Positions 1 to 10,139 of a stretch of DNA of 64,000 bases are shown piece by piece. The stretch is from positions 992,001 through 1,056,000 of the forward strand of contig PYIU01000006.1 in the NCBI GenBank assembly GCA_003415625.1. The letters are read 5' to 3'. The notes under the pieces are model-generated. The model was not told the origin of the DNA. It was given only the letters and a program-made list of their open reading frames with translations, and searched no databases. The position numbers were made by a program, and so were the translations under genes. Every line of letters starts with the position of its first letter. Position 1 is the first letter of the stretch. The stretch comes from Aquanectria penicillioides. Its lineage: Eukaryota > Ascomycota > Sordariomycetes > Hypocreales > Nectriaceae.

Positions 1-971
1 CGCCCGAAAGTTTGGTTTTTGCTCTGCATTTCTGCCACCATTTCAATCATTCCGTTCCAAGGAGACTTGACATGCGGCCTGTCCAGATCCTTCGCGGCCC
101 ATCGAGCGAGCCTGTGGCACACCATTTTAACTGGAGGCTGAACCGGAGGCAGTATCACGGGTGTATTGCTGCCTCCTTCTAATGATGAGTTAAGAAGAGG
201 AAAATCCACCGTCGTCATCTCTCCTGTTTTCGAAAGATGCTCGAGGTCAGGAATCCCACCACACCGGCTGGGTGTCTTCAAGATAGACTTGTAGTATTTC
301 CTCATATCGTTCGCGATGTGCAGTCGTTGCTTCTGATTCATGTTTGGCCAGCATTCATCAAGTCTTTCTCCGGGCACTCTGCTTTGCAAAACATACGGTT
401 CTCCCAAAGCATTAGAGCTCCCGGCGTCAACCTTGACGACGATTGGAACGCTAATTGTAGTGTCCTGGAGGTAATTTGCGGCAAGCTGTAGAATCTGATG
501 TTCGAAGGTCGAAATCTCGCCCCATCGCGGTATCCTGAGAATAAAGTCTCCTCGAGGAAGTGGGGATACTGTTGGGCCAGGTTTCGTTGCCAACGACTCC
601 ACCTCCATTTGCGTGCTCTCCTTGACAGTGAGACCGACCACACGGTTGCTGTCACCGCCCGTCATGCGCGCGATAATAAAGTCGGACACTGGAATACCTG
701 GCCACAGATCTTGGCAGAGATTGAAAACTTTGTTTTGGTAAGTTTCAAACGGTTCATGGCCTTCGTATAGCTCGGTTGAAGTTTGAGAAATATTGTCTGA
801 ATCTGAGTCTGAGTCTGAATCTTCAGCCTCACTTTCAGATTCCGCTCGAGCCTCCTCTCGATCAAACTCTTCTCCTGTCTTCAACTGCCTATCTTCCAAG
901 CTGGGAGTTGATTGTGGGCTGGCCCTTGGTGTCTTGGAGCCAATGCCCATCAGCTCACTTTCAATATCCAT
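1..971 (-). CDS. APH-fold phosphotransferase-like protein, C-terminus beyond left edge (partial)
   Basis: An unbroken minus-strand reading frame runs from the ATG at 971 to the window edge, about 323 codons without an intron. The first 60 or so residues are acidic and Ser/Asp-rich (alternating S-E and S-D). After that the text resembles the fungal aminoglycoside-phosphotransferase-like family: a segment with FILRIPRWGE near residue 140, then the conserved-looking YVLQSRVPGERLDECW block around residue 195. In these proteins those pieces form the N-lobe and hinge of a kinase-like fold. The catalytic HxDxxxxN loop would lie further on and is not visible, so activity cannot be judged. Substrates of the fungal family are mostly unknown; the family call is from recalled patterns. 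The start at 971 is the first ATG of the frame and precedes the acidic stretch. Confidence 0.7.
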   Translation of the reverse strand, partial: MDIESELMGIGSKTPRASPQSTPSLEDRQLKTGEEFDREEARAESESEAEDSDSDSDSDNISQTSTELYEGHEPFETYQNKVFNLCQDLWPGIPVSDFIIARMTGGDSNRVVGLTVKESTQMEVESLATKPGPTVSPLPRGDFILRIPRWGEISTFEHQILQLAANYLQDTTISVPIVVKVDAGSSNALGEPYVLQSRVPGERLDECWPNMNQKQRLHIANDMRKYYKSILKTPSRCGGIPDLEHLSKTGEMTTVDFPLLNSSLEGGSNTPVILPPVQPPVKMVCHRLARWAAKDLDRPHVKSPWNGMIEMVAEMQSKNQTFG

Positions 972-1774
972 ATTGAGAATGTCGTTTTCGACTAGTCGGC
1001 CGGTTGTAACTAGCACTGCGGAATATGCTAAAGACAGCAGCTTAATCAGGGGTTTCCTTCTCAATTTGAAGATACCGAGTGCTTCTGCGATAATGGGCAG
1101 AGGTTTATGTAGGTTTCTCTCAGAACAAGATCGCGTTAGAAAGATGTGATTGTGTGCAATAACAAGTGGGCTATCCAAGTCTCACAGTGTCTGACAGCAG
1201 CTTGAACTTAGAGATCAGATGTCCTTGGAGATCAAGTTTCATTTACATCCAGACACGGGAAATTCGATCTTTTGTCACCTTGTCACTTCTTTGTCTTTGG
1301 TGGCCCGTTTTAAAAGAGAAAGCAGTGGGCCAACTGAACACTCCAACCATTTCAACATGTTCCAGTTCTTTGTTCCCAGATCACACTGATGCAAGCAAAC
1401 AAAGGCTGCAAGCCAATGCATTTCCAACACCAGTCCACACGGATCATTCTATGTCCTTCATCATGTCACCACATAGGGTTAATTTGCGAGTTGAGACTAC
1501 CGCCGTGGCACCACCAACAATGTTCTGATAACTCAGGGCAAACAAGGACTTCACTTGTAGCTGCTATGTCACCTTCCAGACCTATAATCTTTCAAAGAGA
1601 AATTTTCCAGTCTCATGCTTTTATATAATACAGCTTTCACGATGCTATGCGGCAATATCAACCATCTCAGACTACCACAGTTAGCCAGATCTAAAATTCC
1701 CATTTAACAGTACAACAAAGCCAACTCAAAATCAACGTATACTTTATCTTTAGACCTTTCTCTTTTCTTGCACT
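972..1774. other. Intergenic, no gene seen
   Basis: This is the shared upstream region of the minus-strand APH-like gene and the plus-strand small Cys-rich gene. Open frames of up to about 120 codons exist but show no domain or codon bias. It is moderately AT-rich near 1620-1760, fitting a divergent promoter. Confidence 0.5.
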
Positions 1775-2014
1775 ATGGCCAACCTCCATGGCAGAAAGAC
1801 GCGAGCGGGCTGGCACCACTGCCCCAAAGCTAGCAAAGGTAATTGTCGCACAAACAAGAGCCCTGGGCAGCCTAAGTATTGCAAGGCCCACCAAACTCAT
1901 TGTCCAGAAGATGACGCTGTTTTTATGAAAGACCAGCAGTGTCCCGTTTGCCCTGTATGCCCAGAACATAACATCCAGTACATCAAATCCCTCGGCTGTT
2001 CGTCTTGTGTTTGA
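1775..2014 (+). CDS. Small Cys/His-rich protein, putative zinc-binding
   Basis: A 79-residue frame begins at an ATG (1775) after an AT-rich stretch. It has regularly placed cysteines and histidines: HHCPK near residue 14, C at about 24, YCKAHQTHC at about 36-44, and a C-terminal CPVCPVC cluster. The arrangement suggests one or two structural metal sites. I recall similar short proteins of unknown function in Fusarium-like genomes, but cannot confirm homology. There is no signal peptide, so it is probably not a secreted effector. The spacing of Cys/His pairs is the main argument that the frame is real. The frame could still be chance. Confidence 0.5.
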   Translation: MANLHGRKTRAGWHHCPKASKGNCRTNKSPGQPKYCKAHQTHCPEDDAVFMKDQQCPVCPVCPEHNIQYIKSLGCSSCV

Positions 2015-2199
2015 TCACCACAGTTCGATACTGGATATGGGGGCCCTTCAAGGAAATATCACACCAGATGGTAGAAAAAGAATGGATTTAGAGAATTTTC
2101 CTATCGAAAATCTTCAGTAGGCCAACAAATTAATATCCAAACAATATTCAGCTCAAATTGAATTCAGTCATATATAACCCCAAAATATGCCTACTGTAA

Positions 2200-4255
2200 C
2201 TAGTTCTCATCGCCATCTTGGACACTCACCCAGGACCGGTTTTTGGAAAACCAAAACTCCAGTATCCCATTCAAGCCCTGGCATTCCCACCCATCTTCGT
2301 CATGATGGTCACAGGACGGCTCAGAGTTGAACTCCAGCTCGATGGCCCAGACCTTTCTCCCCAAGCTAGTCCTTTGTTCAGTGTTAGCTCGAAAGCAAAG
2401 CCTTAATGGTTTTACACATTTCACGCTCTTATCAATATGTAAACGAGAATGGCCAAGGGATCTTTGCCCGCCATTCTCGTACTCAAGCAGGATCCCTAAG
2501 CATAGTCCTGTCTCTTTCCCCAGAAATACAGATGCGGAGCAAGCGTTTTCTAAGGGTGCAGACGAAAAGTTTATCCCCCGACGACGATCCCAGGACTGGG
2601 GGTTCAATGCCACTATAGGTTGAGGAAACTCATCCGGGGTCTGTCGGTAAGCCCCTAAATAAGGAATGGGGCGACCCCATGGTGCCTCGGGGTATATCAT
2701 AGTTATTGGAAGGCCTGCATCAAACAACCGATCATCCCCAACGTTTCGACGCGCGACTCCAAGAGTATAATCTCCAGTTAACCGAGTCCGTACCTAAATG
2801 CAGCATTAGCAGTGTACTTTCGAAAACAGACAGCCTATTCATGCCGCAATGTACGTCCCGCGTTCACATTTTCCAACACCAAGGGCAAGTATTGTATCTT
2901 TTGGCGCAATCGGCAAATAGATCCACCGGGCATCAAGCTGAGGTTCGTTCCAAATTCTCTTAGAGGTGGATAATGCACTCGGATCTGACGGAGTATGTAT
3001 ATGGATGCCAAAGATCCAACCATAACTAGAAAAAAAGGTGATTCCTTGGATCTTAGCCAAATTCACCGTTCGGTATCGTTCCCTGTAATCGCCCATACAA
3101 GGCCAGAAAGTACATTTATCCAGCCGTGGGGGTGCGGGAGTATCCCAAATTGCTAGGCTGGGTCTGCTACATGGCAGTTGAAGCCTGGCTAAGCTGTTCT
3201 GTCGGCTTATTTTAGGCGAAGCTCTCTCGGAAGGAGTAAGGCGACGAACCACGAAGTAGATCTTGACATCTGACAATTTCGTTTCATCTTCTACGATATA
3301 GGCGCATCGGTTCCAGCTTTTATCACGATAAAGGGGTCGTTCAGACAGTCTCTCAAGCTTCTGGATACCATTCGAGTCGATTGTTATCCTTAATACTGGA
3401 GATGATTCGTTTGAGGCTCGGACCGGTTCTCGTCCACGTTCCCAAGACCCAACAGATTTCAACGGAAGCGAAAGCGGTGATGTAGCTAAATCAGGAGCGT
3501 GAATAGCTAAGCTCGTAACCGCCATCGCACGCCAAAAGAGTGCATCTGAAGTTAGTTGACGAATATTTTCCACGAGTTCAGGTGGCATTGACGCTAAGCG
3601 AGCGATGCCAGATGTACGCGCAATACTGAACAACGCCGCTGGGTCTGTCGGCCGGTTGACCTTGAGATTTAGTTGCGGGGCTTTAAACCAAGGGCTCCTG
3701 AAGGAGCTATATATCCAGATATTTGCCAGGGCTTCATCTTCGGGCATTTGAGATTCTCGGAGGAACCGTTGTAAGCAATCTTGGTGGATGGGGATGAATT
3801 CAGGGGAGCGAGCACATGTTTTGCATGATGCAATCCGAGGATCTCGGGTTGCGGGAGAGCAGAGGCGATACCCATTAATTGGCTCAATCTCATTGGATTG
3901 CTTCGGGTAAGGAAACGGCCGGCTTCGTCCACGATAGACGGTTGAATCTTCGTTTCCATACACTGTAAACATAGTGAGCAAGGGTATAGGGTATGAGCGG
4001 ACTTGAACTGAATCTCAAATTCTCCGTACATGCTACGACTTTCTCATCAATCAGAATAGTATCCGCACAAGCACCACAAATTGGAAATAGCACCACATGT
4101 TGGGACTTGAAGTCAGATTGCATGGTGGCGTTGTCGTTGGTCCCCGTGGCGATAAGACGCCTGCTTGCAACGTCAAGGAGGTAATATTGCACCAGCGAGT
4201 TGATATATTGCTTGGGATGCACCGAAGACGTCTCATTCAGGAAATTAATAGACAT
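2200..4255 (-). CDS. Fungal family protein of unknown function, Cys/His motifs, two introns
   Basis: Three minus-strand reading blocks belong together. Exon 1 (4255-4030, 75 codons plus one base) carries FPICGACADTI. A clean intron (4029-3963, donor GTACGG, branch-like TGCTCAC, acceptor TTTACAG) joins it to the long second block, which has YRLCSPATRDPRIASCKTC and then FIPIHQDCLQRFLRE, a pattern of paired cysteines plus His-x2-Cys. The last block (about 2780-2200) ends in a charged DHHDEDGWECQ region. The second junction lies at about 2780-2890, but no donor and acceptor pair restores the frame cleanly, so an assembly indel there is possible. I recall related, lineage-expanded Sordariomycete proteins sometimes labelled F-box-like, but see no F-box here. 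Function is not assigned. Confidence 0.6.
3963..4029 (-). other. Intron 1 of the unknown-family gene
   Basis: A 67-nt GT-AG intron (GTACGG to TTTACAG). Removing it joins codon GCA and a split TTG, giving a continuous frame across the CxxC segment and the following NEDSTVYRG segment. Confidence 0.6.
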
Positions 4256-4601
4256 TCATTTATGATCTAGGAAAATGAAAACCAGGGAAAGATTCTGGAC
4301 GTTGGTATAGGGAACTTTACTGCAAGGAGATAAGACTATCGGCCATACACCGAACGTTAGTGTCATGAGATGGTGGATGGCGCGGAAGTTTGCACTGTGC
4401 AATCTTGTGAGGACAGGGCGGGTCGTACAGTGCTAACATGTTGGAGCAGCGACCACACGCACCAGTCCATCGGACTAACTGTTTATCCGCTTCACCTCCA
4501 ACCGCAACCTTCACCACCATGACCCAGCCAATTTTCTCGATCTCGAAGCTAAGCTCAGCCTTCCTCTACACGCGACAGCTCGAACCCGTCCCGCCGCAAC
4601 C
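4256..4601. other. Intergenic divergent promoter region
   Basis: About 350 nt lie between the minus-strand unknown gene and the plus-strand SmD3 gene. The last 60 nt before 4602 are pyrimidine-rich, a common context for fungal transcription starts. No other feature is seen. Confidence 0.45.
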
Positions 4602-5093
4602 ATGACGTCCACAATTGGCATTCCCATTAAGCTCCTCAACGAGGCTCAGGTTCGTGCCCCTCCAATCCCCTCCCCGCACCCGCTCTTTGTCCGTAATCTC
4701 AACCTGTGCTAACCGCCCACCCCTCACAGGGTCACATCGTCACCCTCGAGATCACCTCTGGCCAGACTTACCGTGGCAAGCTTCTCGATGGTACGCACAC
4801 AGCCGTTCTTCCCCGCATTGTTTGAGTGGTATTTGCTAACATGCACTCGAACAGCCGAGGACAACATGAACGTCCAGCTCAAGGACATCACCGTTACCGC
4901 CCGCGACGGTCGCGTTTCCCATCTCGACCAGGTCTACATCCGCGGCTCCCACGTGCGTTTCTTTATCGTCCCCGACATGTTGCGCAACGCTCCCATGTTC
5001 CGCAGCCGCAACGTCCGTGGCCGTGGTGTCGGTCTTGCCCGTGGTCGCGCGACTGTCAGCCGTGCGCGCGCCAGCGGACGCGGTGGCCGGTAA
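4602..5093 (+). CDS. smd3: Small nuclear ribonucleoprotein Sm D3
   Basis: Three exons (4602-4649, 4730-4790, 4855-5093) encode 115 residues. SmD3 is one of seven Sm proteins forming the ring on U1, U2, U4 and U5 snRNAs in the spliceosome. Exon 1 gives [16 protein letters not shown]. The Sm1 motif follows ([18 protein letters not shown], then the NMNVQL core), and the Sm2 motif is [16 protein letters not shown], with the IRG signature. The tail is an Arg-Gly-rich RGRG / GRGG stretch, the usual site of arginine dimethylation in SmD proteins. Introns have donors GTTCGT and GTACGC, and the second has a TTTGCTAAC branch site. The length matches the family, and no frame break occurs here. Confidence 0.96.
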
Positions 5094-5453
5094 ACGAAAT
5101 AGCCGGCGAGGCTTGGACGTTGAAGAGGGTGCGATGTGGAGGGGAATGTGCTTGGCGTTCGGGTTTTATTGGGTCATTTTCAAAACAATACTTGCTGTGG
5201 AATCGTGGATAAAAGGGTCTGGATGTGATACCAGTCTCTAGAGTAGGGTGGCCGTTGGCGGTATGTGCATGAGACCAGCCAGGATCAGAAAGGGGCATCG
5301 CCAGGAGCATTGCTGCAGGCATGTCCAGATGGCAGTTATATTATCTGCCGAGATTGAGTAGACTACATAAAAGAAGGCGCATGTCCACGCCTGGTATCTC
5401 CTCACCGTCTATCGGTTCGATTCTTTTGCATATAATGTACATGTACAATCGCT
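5094..5453. other. Convergent 3' intergenic region
   Basis: This 360-nt stretch separates the 3' ends of SmD3 (plus) and the mitochondrial protein gene (minus). It should contain both 3' UTRs. No gene or repeat is seen. Confidence 0.5.
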
Positions 5454-7367
5454 CTACTTCATCCGAGCAAGCGCATCCTCTGCTGTAGCCACCATCTTTC
5501 GCACCTTTTCTAGTTCTTCATTAATCTCAGCTGAGATTTGTTGAGGCTTACCACCAACTAAGACATCTGCGACACTGTCCTCAGCACCCCTCACGGCCTT
5601 GCGGCCTTCTTCACGGACCTCACCCTCCCAGAAACTGCGAGCAGCGTCCCACTTCTTTTGCAACCGACTCAGACTCCACATGATGCCTAGAGCTGCAACT
5701 GCGCCAGCTTCAAAGATGGTGGATGAAAAGGAAGACACGTAAAGCAACCCAGCCAGTGAAGTGGTAAGGCCAGAAGTTCCTAAAGACTGCATGACTAGCC
5801 TTTGGGCAAGAGCCTGTAGGGCGGGGACAGTCTCATTTTGAAGATAACGCCGCGTGAAAGAAATGTGCCCAGGCCACTTGGGAAGCACAGTCGAAGTGGT
5901 AACAGATGCCAACGGAGAGCTCTTGGAAGAAAGATCCCCGGAGCCCAGCTGCTTCAAGGCGGGCCCTGCCTCCCTTACGGATATGGGCTGGGGATACCTC
6001 GGGGATCCCTGGGCATACTCCGCGATCTTGCCGGTCAAGTAAACAAGTTCTTGCTCGGAAGTCGGCAGGAATCGTTGGCTGAGCATCTCGTTTGTGAGCA
6101 TGGCGACATCATCCACTCTCCAGAAGAGCTGCCACCAGCCAAGTTTGCGCCATCGGCGGCCAGTGAAGGCGAGATCCAACTCATCCTGCAACTCTGCATG
6201 TGCTCTTTGAGCCCACGCTGAAAGGGCCTCATTCAAGCTCCTTGAAGCTACTGGAGAAGAAACTGACATACTGACAGCATCGGATAGTTTACGAGACTCC
6301 TCTGCTTGGACAGTTGAGAGAGTGTTTTGGAGAATGGAGGCAATGAGTCGGCGAATGGCAGGCTTCGTAGATTCATCCGATGCGGCAACTCCATCTTTGA
6401 GCCAGGCTCCAAGTGCAGCCATGTTACTGGCAGACCAAAGGTGGTTGTACTCCATGGCATGTTGAGGTCCTTTGCGGAATGTGTCAATACCCTTGTCTGC
6501 GAGCGAGACATCAAACACCTCGAAGTTCGCCTTGAGCTGCCCTTTGTCGACACCCTTCATGTTCGCAGCGGTAAGAATTGACTCCTTACTCCCGAATTCA
6601 GGCAGTGCAGCAAGGCTCACAGCTCCCGTCAAGCCATCAGCAATGAGGAGCGATTTGTGGACCGGGGTGGTGACGGGAGTTACTCGGTTCTCGGCCGAGG
6701 GGATGTTGACAGTTGGAATAAGGAATGCATCTTCCACCTTCTGGACGGAGACATCACCCATCGATATGGCAGGTGAGTTGACCTCCATGAACAGAATCTC
6801 TAGGTTGAGATTGTTCCACTCAGCAGAGGAGATGGATACTTCGCTCAAAAGGTTCGTTTTGGATATTGTGAGGCCGCTCTGGTTGTTGGTAGTAGCCGGC
6901 CCAACACGAACAATGAGCGGGTTCTTGGGGTCATGATCATTCAATTGTTGTTCCCATTCCCCTTCATCCATCAAGGGGTCTGCCAGGAGCACCCTGAGAA
7001 CATCTTTGGCGGTTCGTCCAGCATCGGAACCATTCGACAATCCTAAAATCGCGACTCTCACGGATTCTTGGCCGGGTTGTTGTCGCAGACCCTGGAGGGC
7101 CAATTGGAGCTTCGAGAGATTAACGAATGCCGGCGCACGCTTCTGGAGGTCGAGAAGGGCCTGCTCGAGCTCTTTTCGCGCATCACTGGTGCCCACGGCT
7201 GTCGACTGGAATCGTCGGGAAGTGATGTCGCGGCGATGTCGGGTGCGGGCGCGACCAGTCGGGGCAATGGAGCAAAATGGACATATCGATGCTCCCTGGG
7301 GCTTCTGCGGCCGTATTATGGCCCTTATGCTCCCTGCACGGGGCAAGCCTGGCCGTCGTGAAGCCAT
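5454..7367 (-). CDS. Mitochondrial membrane protein, Mmc1-like
   Basis: One uninterrupted frame; I choose the ATG at 7367 (637 residues) because it opens directly on MASRRPGLPRAGSIRAII, a basic amphipathic leader. The frame also extends 40 codons upstream to 7487. The leader continues through CPFC and a run of arginines to RRFQSTA, typical of a fungal mitochondrial presequence with cleavage. The middle is soluble and contains a RRWRKLGWWQLFWRVDD block. Near the C-terminus is a hydrophobic pair (about GLTTSLAGLLYVSS and FEAGAVAALGIMW) followed by a charged coiled tail ending AEDALARMK. This layout matches what I recall of the fungal Mmc1 family of inner-membrane proteins; the mitochondrial location is better supported than the name. 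It is convergent with SmD3. Confidence 0.75.
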   Translation of the reverse strand: MASRRPGLPRAGSIRAIIRPQKPQGASICPFCSIAPTGRARTRHRRDITSRRFQSTAVGTSDARKELEQALLDLQKRAPAFVNLSKLQLALQGLRQQPGQESVRVAILGLSNGSDAGRTAKDVLRVLLADPLMDEGEWEQQLNDHDPKNPLIVRVGPATTNNQSGLTISKTNLLSEVSISSAEWNNLNLEILFMEVNSPAISMGDVSVQKVEDAFLIPTVNIPSAENRVTPVTTPVHKSLLIADGLTGAVSLAALPEFGSKESILTAANMKGVDKGQLKANFEVFDVSLADKGIDTFRKGPQHAMEYNHLWSASNMAALGAWLKDGVAASDESTKPAIRRLIASILQNTLSTVQAEESRKLSDAVSMSVSSPVASRSLNEALSAWAQRAHAELQDELDLAFTGRRWRKLGWWQLFWRVDDVAMLTNEMLSQRFLPTSEQELVYLTGKIAEYAQGSPRYPQPISVREAGPALKQLGSGDLSSKSSPLASVTTSTVLPKWPGHISFTRRYLQNETVPALQALAQRLVMQSLGTSGLTTSLAGLLYVSSFSSTIFEAGAVAALGIMWSLSRLQKKWDAARSFWEGEVREEGRKAVRGAEDSVADVLVGGKPQQISAEINEELEKVRKMVATAEDALARMK

Positions 7368-8247
7368 TTGCTGGTGCGGTGACGATGGAGAATTGGGTGA
7401 TGAAGCCTCGCGAAGAAGCTCCGATCTCTGGGTCCGGAAAAGGCCCGGTAAAACCCGGAGCTTCAGGTTAGTTGACCCGAGCTCCACCTATCCGAACAGC
7501 CGCCTGAATACTGCTCAAGATGTATTTGAGCTCATTCTACCTGCTTTGCTTCTGAGGGGTTCTAAATAGTAGGCTATACTTGATTCCGAAGTGTTAGTGA
7601 AGTATCTTTCTTTTTTGTCTTCTTTTCTGCACTCTGTAAATGGAGCTAAACATGGGATGGCTTTGCCAAATATAGATCCCGCTCCTGGATGTTTCAGGAT
7701 TCGGCAACCTTTGTAGCTCACAGCATTTGGCATTTCATTCAAGAAGGGAACAGTGACTCAATGGCTAATATGTAGAATTTAGTACCGGACTCAGCTCCAG
7801 TCCTTCAAATCTCAAAATCCCGGCACAGTAGCAAGTCAATCCAATAATGGTGCGACAATCCAGCAGGGACGATGCCTCCCGATCAACTTAGCCACCGCCT
7901 TGGTGCGACAGTGATCAAGGTGCGTGGTCTGTGGTCTGTGAGGCTGACTGGCTTGTGCGTCGTCCTACGTCTCCGCGACACGGTGTTTCCGCTGTTGATT
8001 ACGACAGCGATGGACTTTGATTCTCCCGGTTTTTCATCCTTTCTTTTTCTTCCGTGGTTGTTTTCCGAACAAAGGGAAACATACAATGGATACCTTCCAT
8101 TGGTGTTCCTGAGTCCCAATAGCCTTCGCGGCCAGTCAGCTCTCATTGCCAGGACACACAACAGCCTGTGTTCCAACTGCCAATACTACATGAATTGACG
8201 AATTTCGATTTGCGACTTGATCAACTGACAACCTACCCATTCTCATC
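7368..8247. other. Intergenic divergent promoter region
   Basis: About 880 nt lie between the starts of the minus-strand mitochondrial gene and the plus-strand coiled-coil gene. The overlapping frames near 7006-7569 and 7872-8198 are chance frames without bias or motifs. No repeat is seen. Confidence 0.45.
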
Positions 8248-9336
8248 ATGCCTGATATCGAAACTCAAATTAGAGCTGTGGGCCTCAAGCACAGCGAACT
8301 CGTTCGGCTCCTTGCAGACATCGAGGATGTCCGCCCGGCTCTGAAGCAACATGAAGAGTTACTTACGGATCTCACGTCCAAAATGGCCGAGTCCGACCTT
8401 AGACTTGAGAACCTGGACTGGAGCCGACGTTCTCACCTCAGAGAGCATGGAAAGTATCGCAACAGCCTTATGAGGCGGTTTCTTTACAAAGCCGGAGGCA
8501 AGAAAGAAATGTTTGCCGAAATGGCAGAGAGAGAGCAACGTGACTATTTGGATGTCGTTCAGCAGGCCCAAGAGGAGCAGTCTGTCAACTCTAAGCTAAA
8601 AACCCAGGTGGGCGAAGCTCTAAAACGACAGAAGGATTTGGAGGGAACTGTCAATAGGCGAAACAACTTGCAGCGACAGCTCGATGTCTTACACGAGTCA
8701 ATTTTTTCAGGGCCGACACCCGACTTTCCCAGAGAAGATGTCAAGGAAGGGAAGCTTAATGAGCGCAAGGGCATATGCCTGAGAGTGAAAACGCAGGACG
8801 AAACTCAGGCCCGAGCAGTGGAATTTCTGGATGACGCAAGCCAAGCTATGTCGACGGCGCTCAAGCACCTGGATCAGGCTCTCTTGCACCAAAGGCTCAT
8901 TTACATGGACAGTGGCACCCCATACACCAATCTGGAACGCATCTCGGCGCTTCGTCAAGCCGAGAAGGGCGTTCAACATGCCAGGGAAAAGGTCAAACAG
9001 CTTCCTCCAGCCGTGGCTTTCCTCCCAAAGGTCAACATGGAGGTTGGCCCCATGAGCACTCAGGATGCCCTGGACAGCATCATTACGGAGATCAAACTTC
9101 AGAAAGACATCGAGGGCGGGCGCGAGGATGCGGCGCGGTGCGCCGTGGCGCTCAACGACGGGCTGGACCAGGCAAAGATGAGAAAGAGGGCCCTGGGGGC
9201 GGAACTGCGAAGGGCAGAGAATGACATGGAGAAGGCCAGGCTGGACTTGCAAAAGGAGAGGCAAAGAATATTCCGGAAGGTATTAGGCGGGAGATCACGG
9301 CAGAGTATCCGGGCTGAGACGCCTTCATTAGCGTGA
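8248..9336 (+). CDS. Coiled-coil protein of unknown function
   Basis: A single exon of 362 codons starts at ATG 8248 just after a CT-rich leader. The protein is highly charged (Glu, Lys, Arg, Gln) with heptad-like Leu and Ala spacing in three segments, roughly residues 5-70, 90-150 and 195-345, so it should be largely coiled-coil. A short non-helical link with FSGPTPDFPRED lies near residue 155. There is no signal peptide, membrane segment or catalytic motif. I recall uncharacterised ascomycete proteins with a similar plan, but no function can be given. Codon use resembles the neighbours and the frame is intact. Confidence 0.75.
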   Translation: MPDIETQIRAVGLKHSELVRLLADIEDVRPALKQHEELLTDLTSKMAESDLRLENLDWSRRSHLREHGKYRNSLMRRFLYKAGGKKEMFAEMAEREQRDYLDVVQQAQEEQSVNSKLKTQVGEALKRQKDLEGTVNRRNNLQRQLDVLHESIFSGPTPDFPREDVKEGKLNERKGICLRVKTQDETQARAVEFLDDASQAMSTALKHLDQALLHQRLIYMDSGTPYTNLERISALRQAEKGVQHAREKVKQLPPAVAFLPKVNMEVGPMSTQDALDSIITEIKLQKDIEGGREDAARCAVALNDGLDQAKMRKRALGAELRRAENDMEKARLDLQKERQRIFRKVLGGRSRQSIRAETPSLA

Positions 9337-10139
9337 GTGGAGGGCCGGGAGCTGTGCTCTTTGCATCGCGATTCGTTACGTCTGGTTGAATCCTCGTGGC
9401 GCCAATTCACTAACCACTGTCCCGCTGGGAACTTTCAAAGTAGCAAATGATTGAGCAACACATGAAGCGCATTTGAAGACCATTGATTTCCGGTGACCAA
9501 TGTCAAGAATGAGCTAACGAGGTTTGTTGGTAGCTGAATCCACCCTACCCGTCTCCGTCGCTGATCGCACCGCAGAATCCGATCTGGCGGGGCCGCGAGC
9601 ATCGGCGCCCATCGAGAAAACGTGCATTTTTACCACGATGCCAAGCCGCGTGTTTTTTTACATGTGCCTCTCGGTCGGGCCTTGCATCCATCCACTTTCA
9701 GGGTCCAGGGACCCCATAACACCAGAAAGGGTAAACAGATCGTCCAGGGACCCTTTAGGCAGCCGACCCAGGGGAGAGACAGGTCCGCATGGGGGAAATT
9801 CGCCTCCATTTAAAGATTAGTGCAGCGGGGGGGATGGAGAGAGGGCTGCCAGATCGTCCCGCCGTTGGAAGCTGAAAGGTGGCCAGCCGCAGGTGATGAT
9901 TCATGACTCTTGTTCTCGACCTGACTGGCAGGCTTGTGGCTTGACGCTAGGAACCGAATCGAGGCCCGTTTTGTCATGGGGAAAACAAGCTTAATTAAAT
10001 GTGTCAGATAGTGGAGGTATGATGGTATCCATGATTGCAATACCACGGCGTTCCTCTATTTCTATAGAAAGCTCTTTCTTTCCACGATCCACCAAGCCGC
10101 AGTTTCTTCCAGGTCAAACCAGCCTTCACTCTGGTTATC
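9337..10139. other. Intergenic region upstream of RTA1-like gene
   Basis: About 800 nt without a supported gene. It includes a purine-rich GGGGGGGATGG patch near 9827 and a CT-rich stretch just before 10140. It serves as 3' region of the coiled-coil gene and promoter of the RTA1-like gene. Confidence 0.45.
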
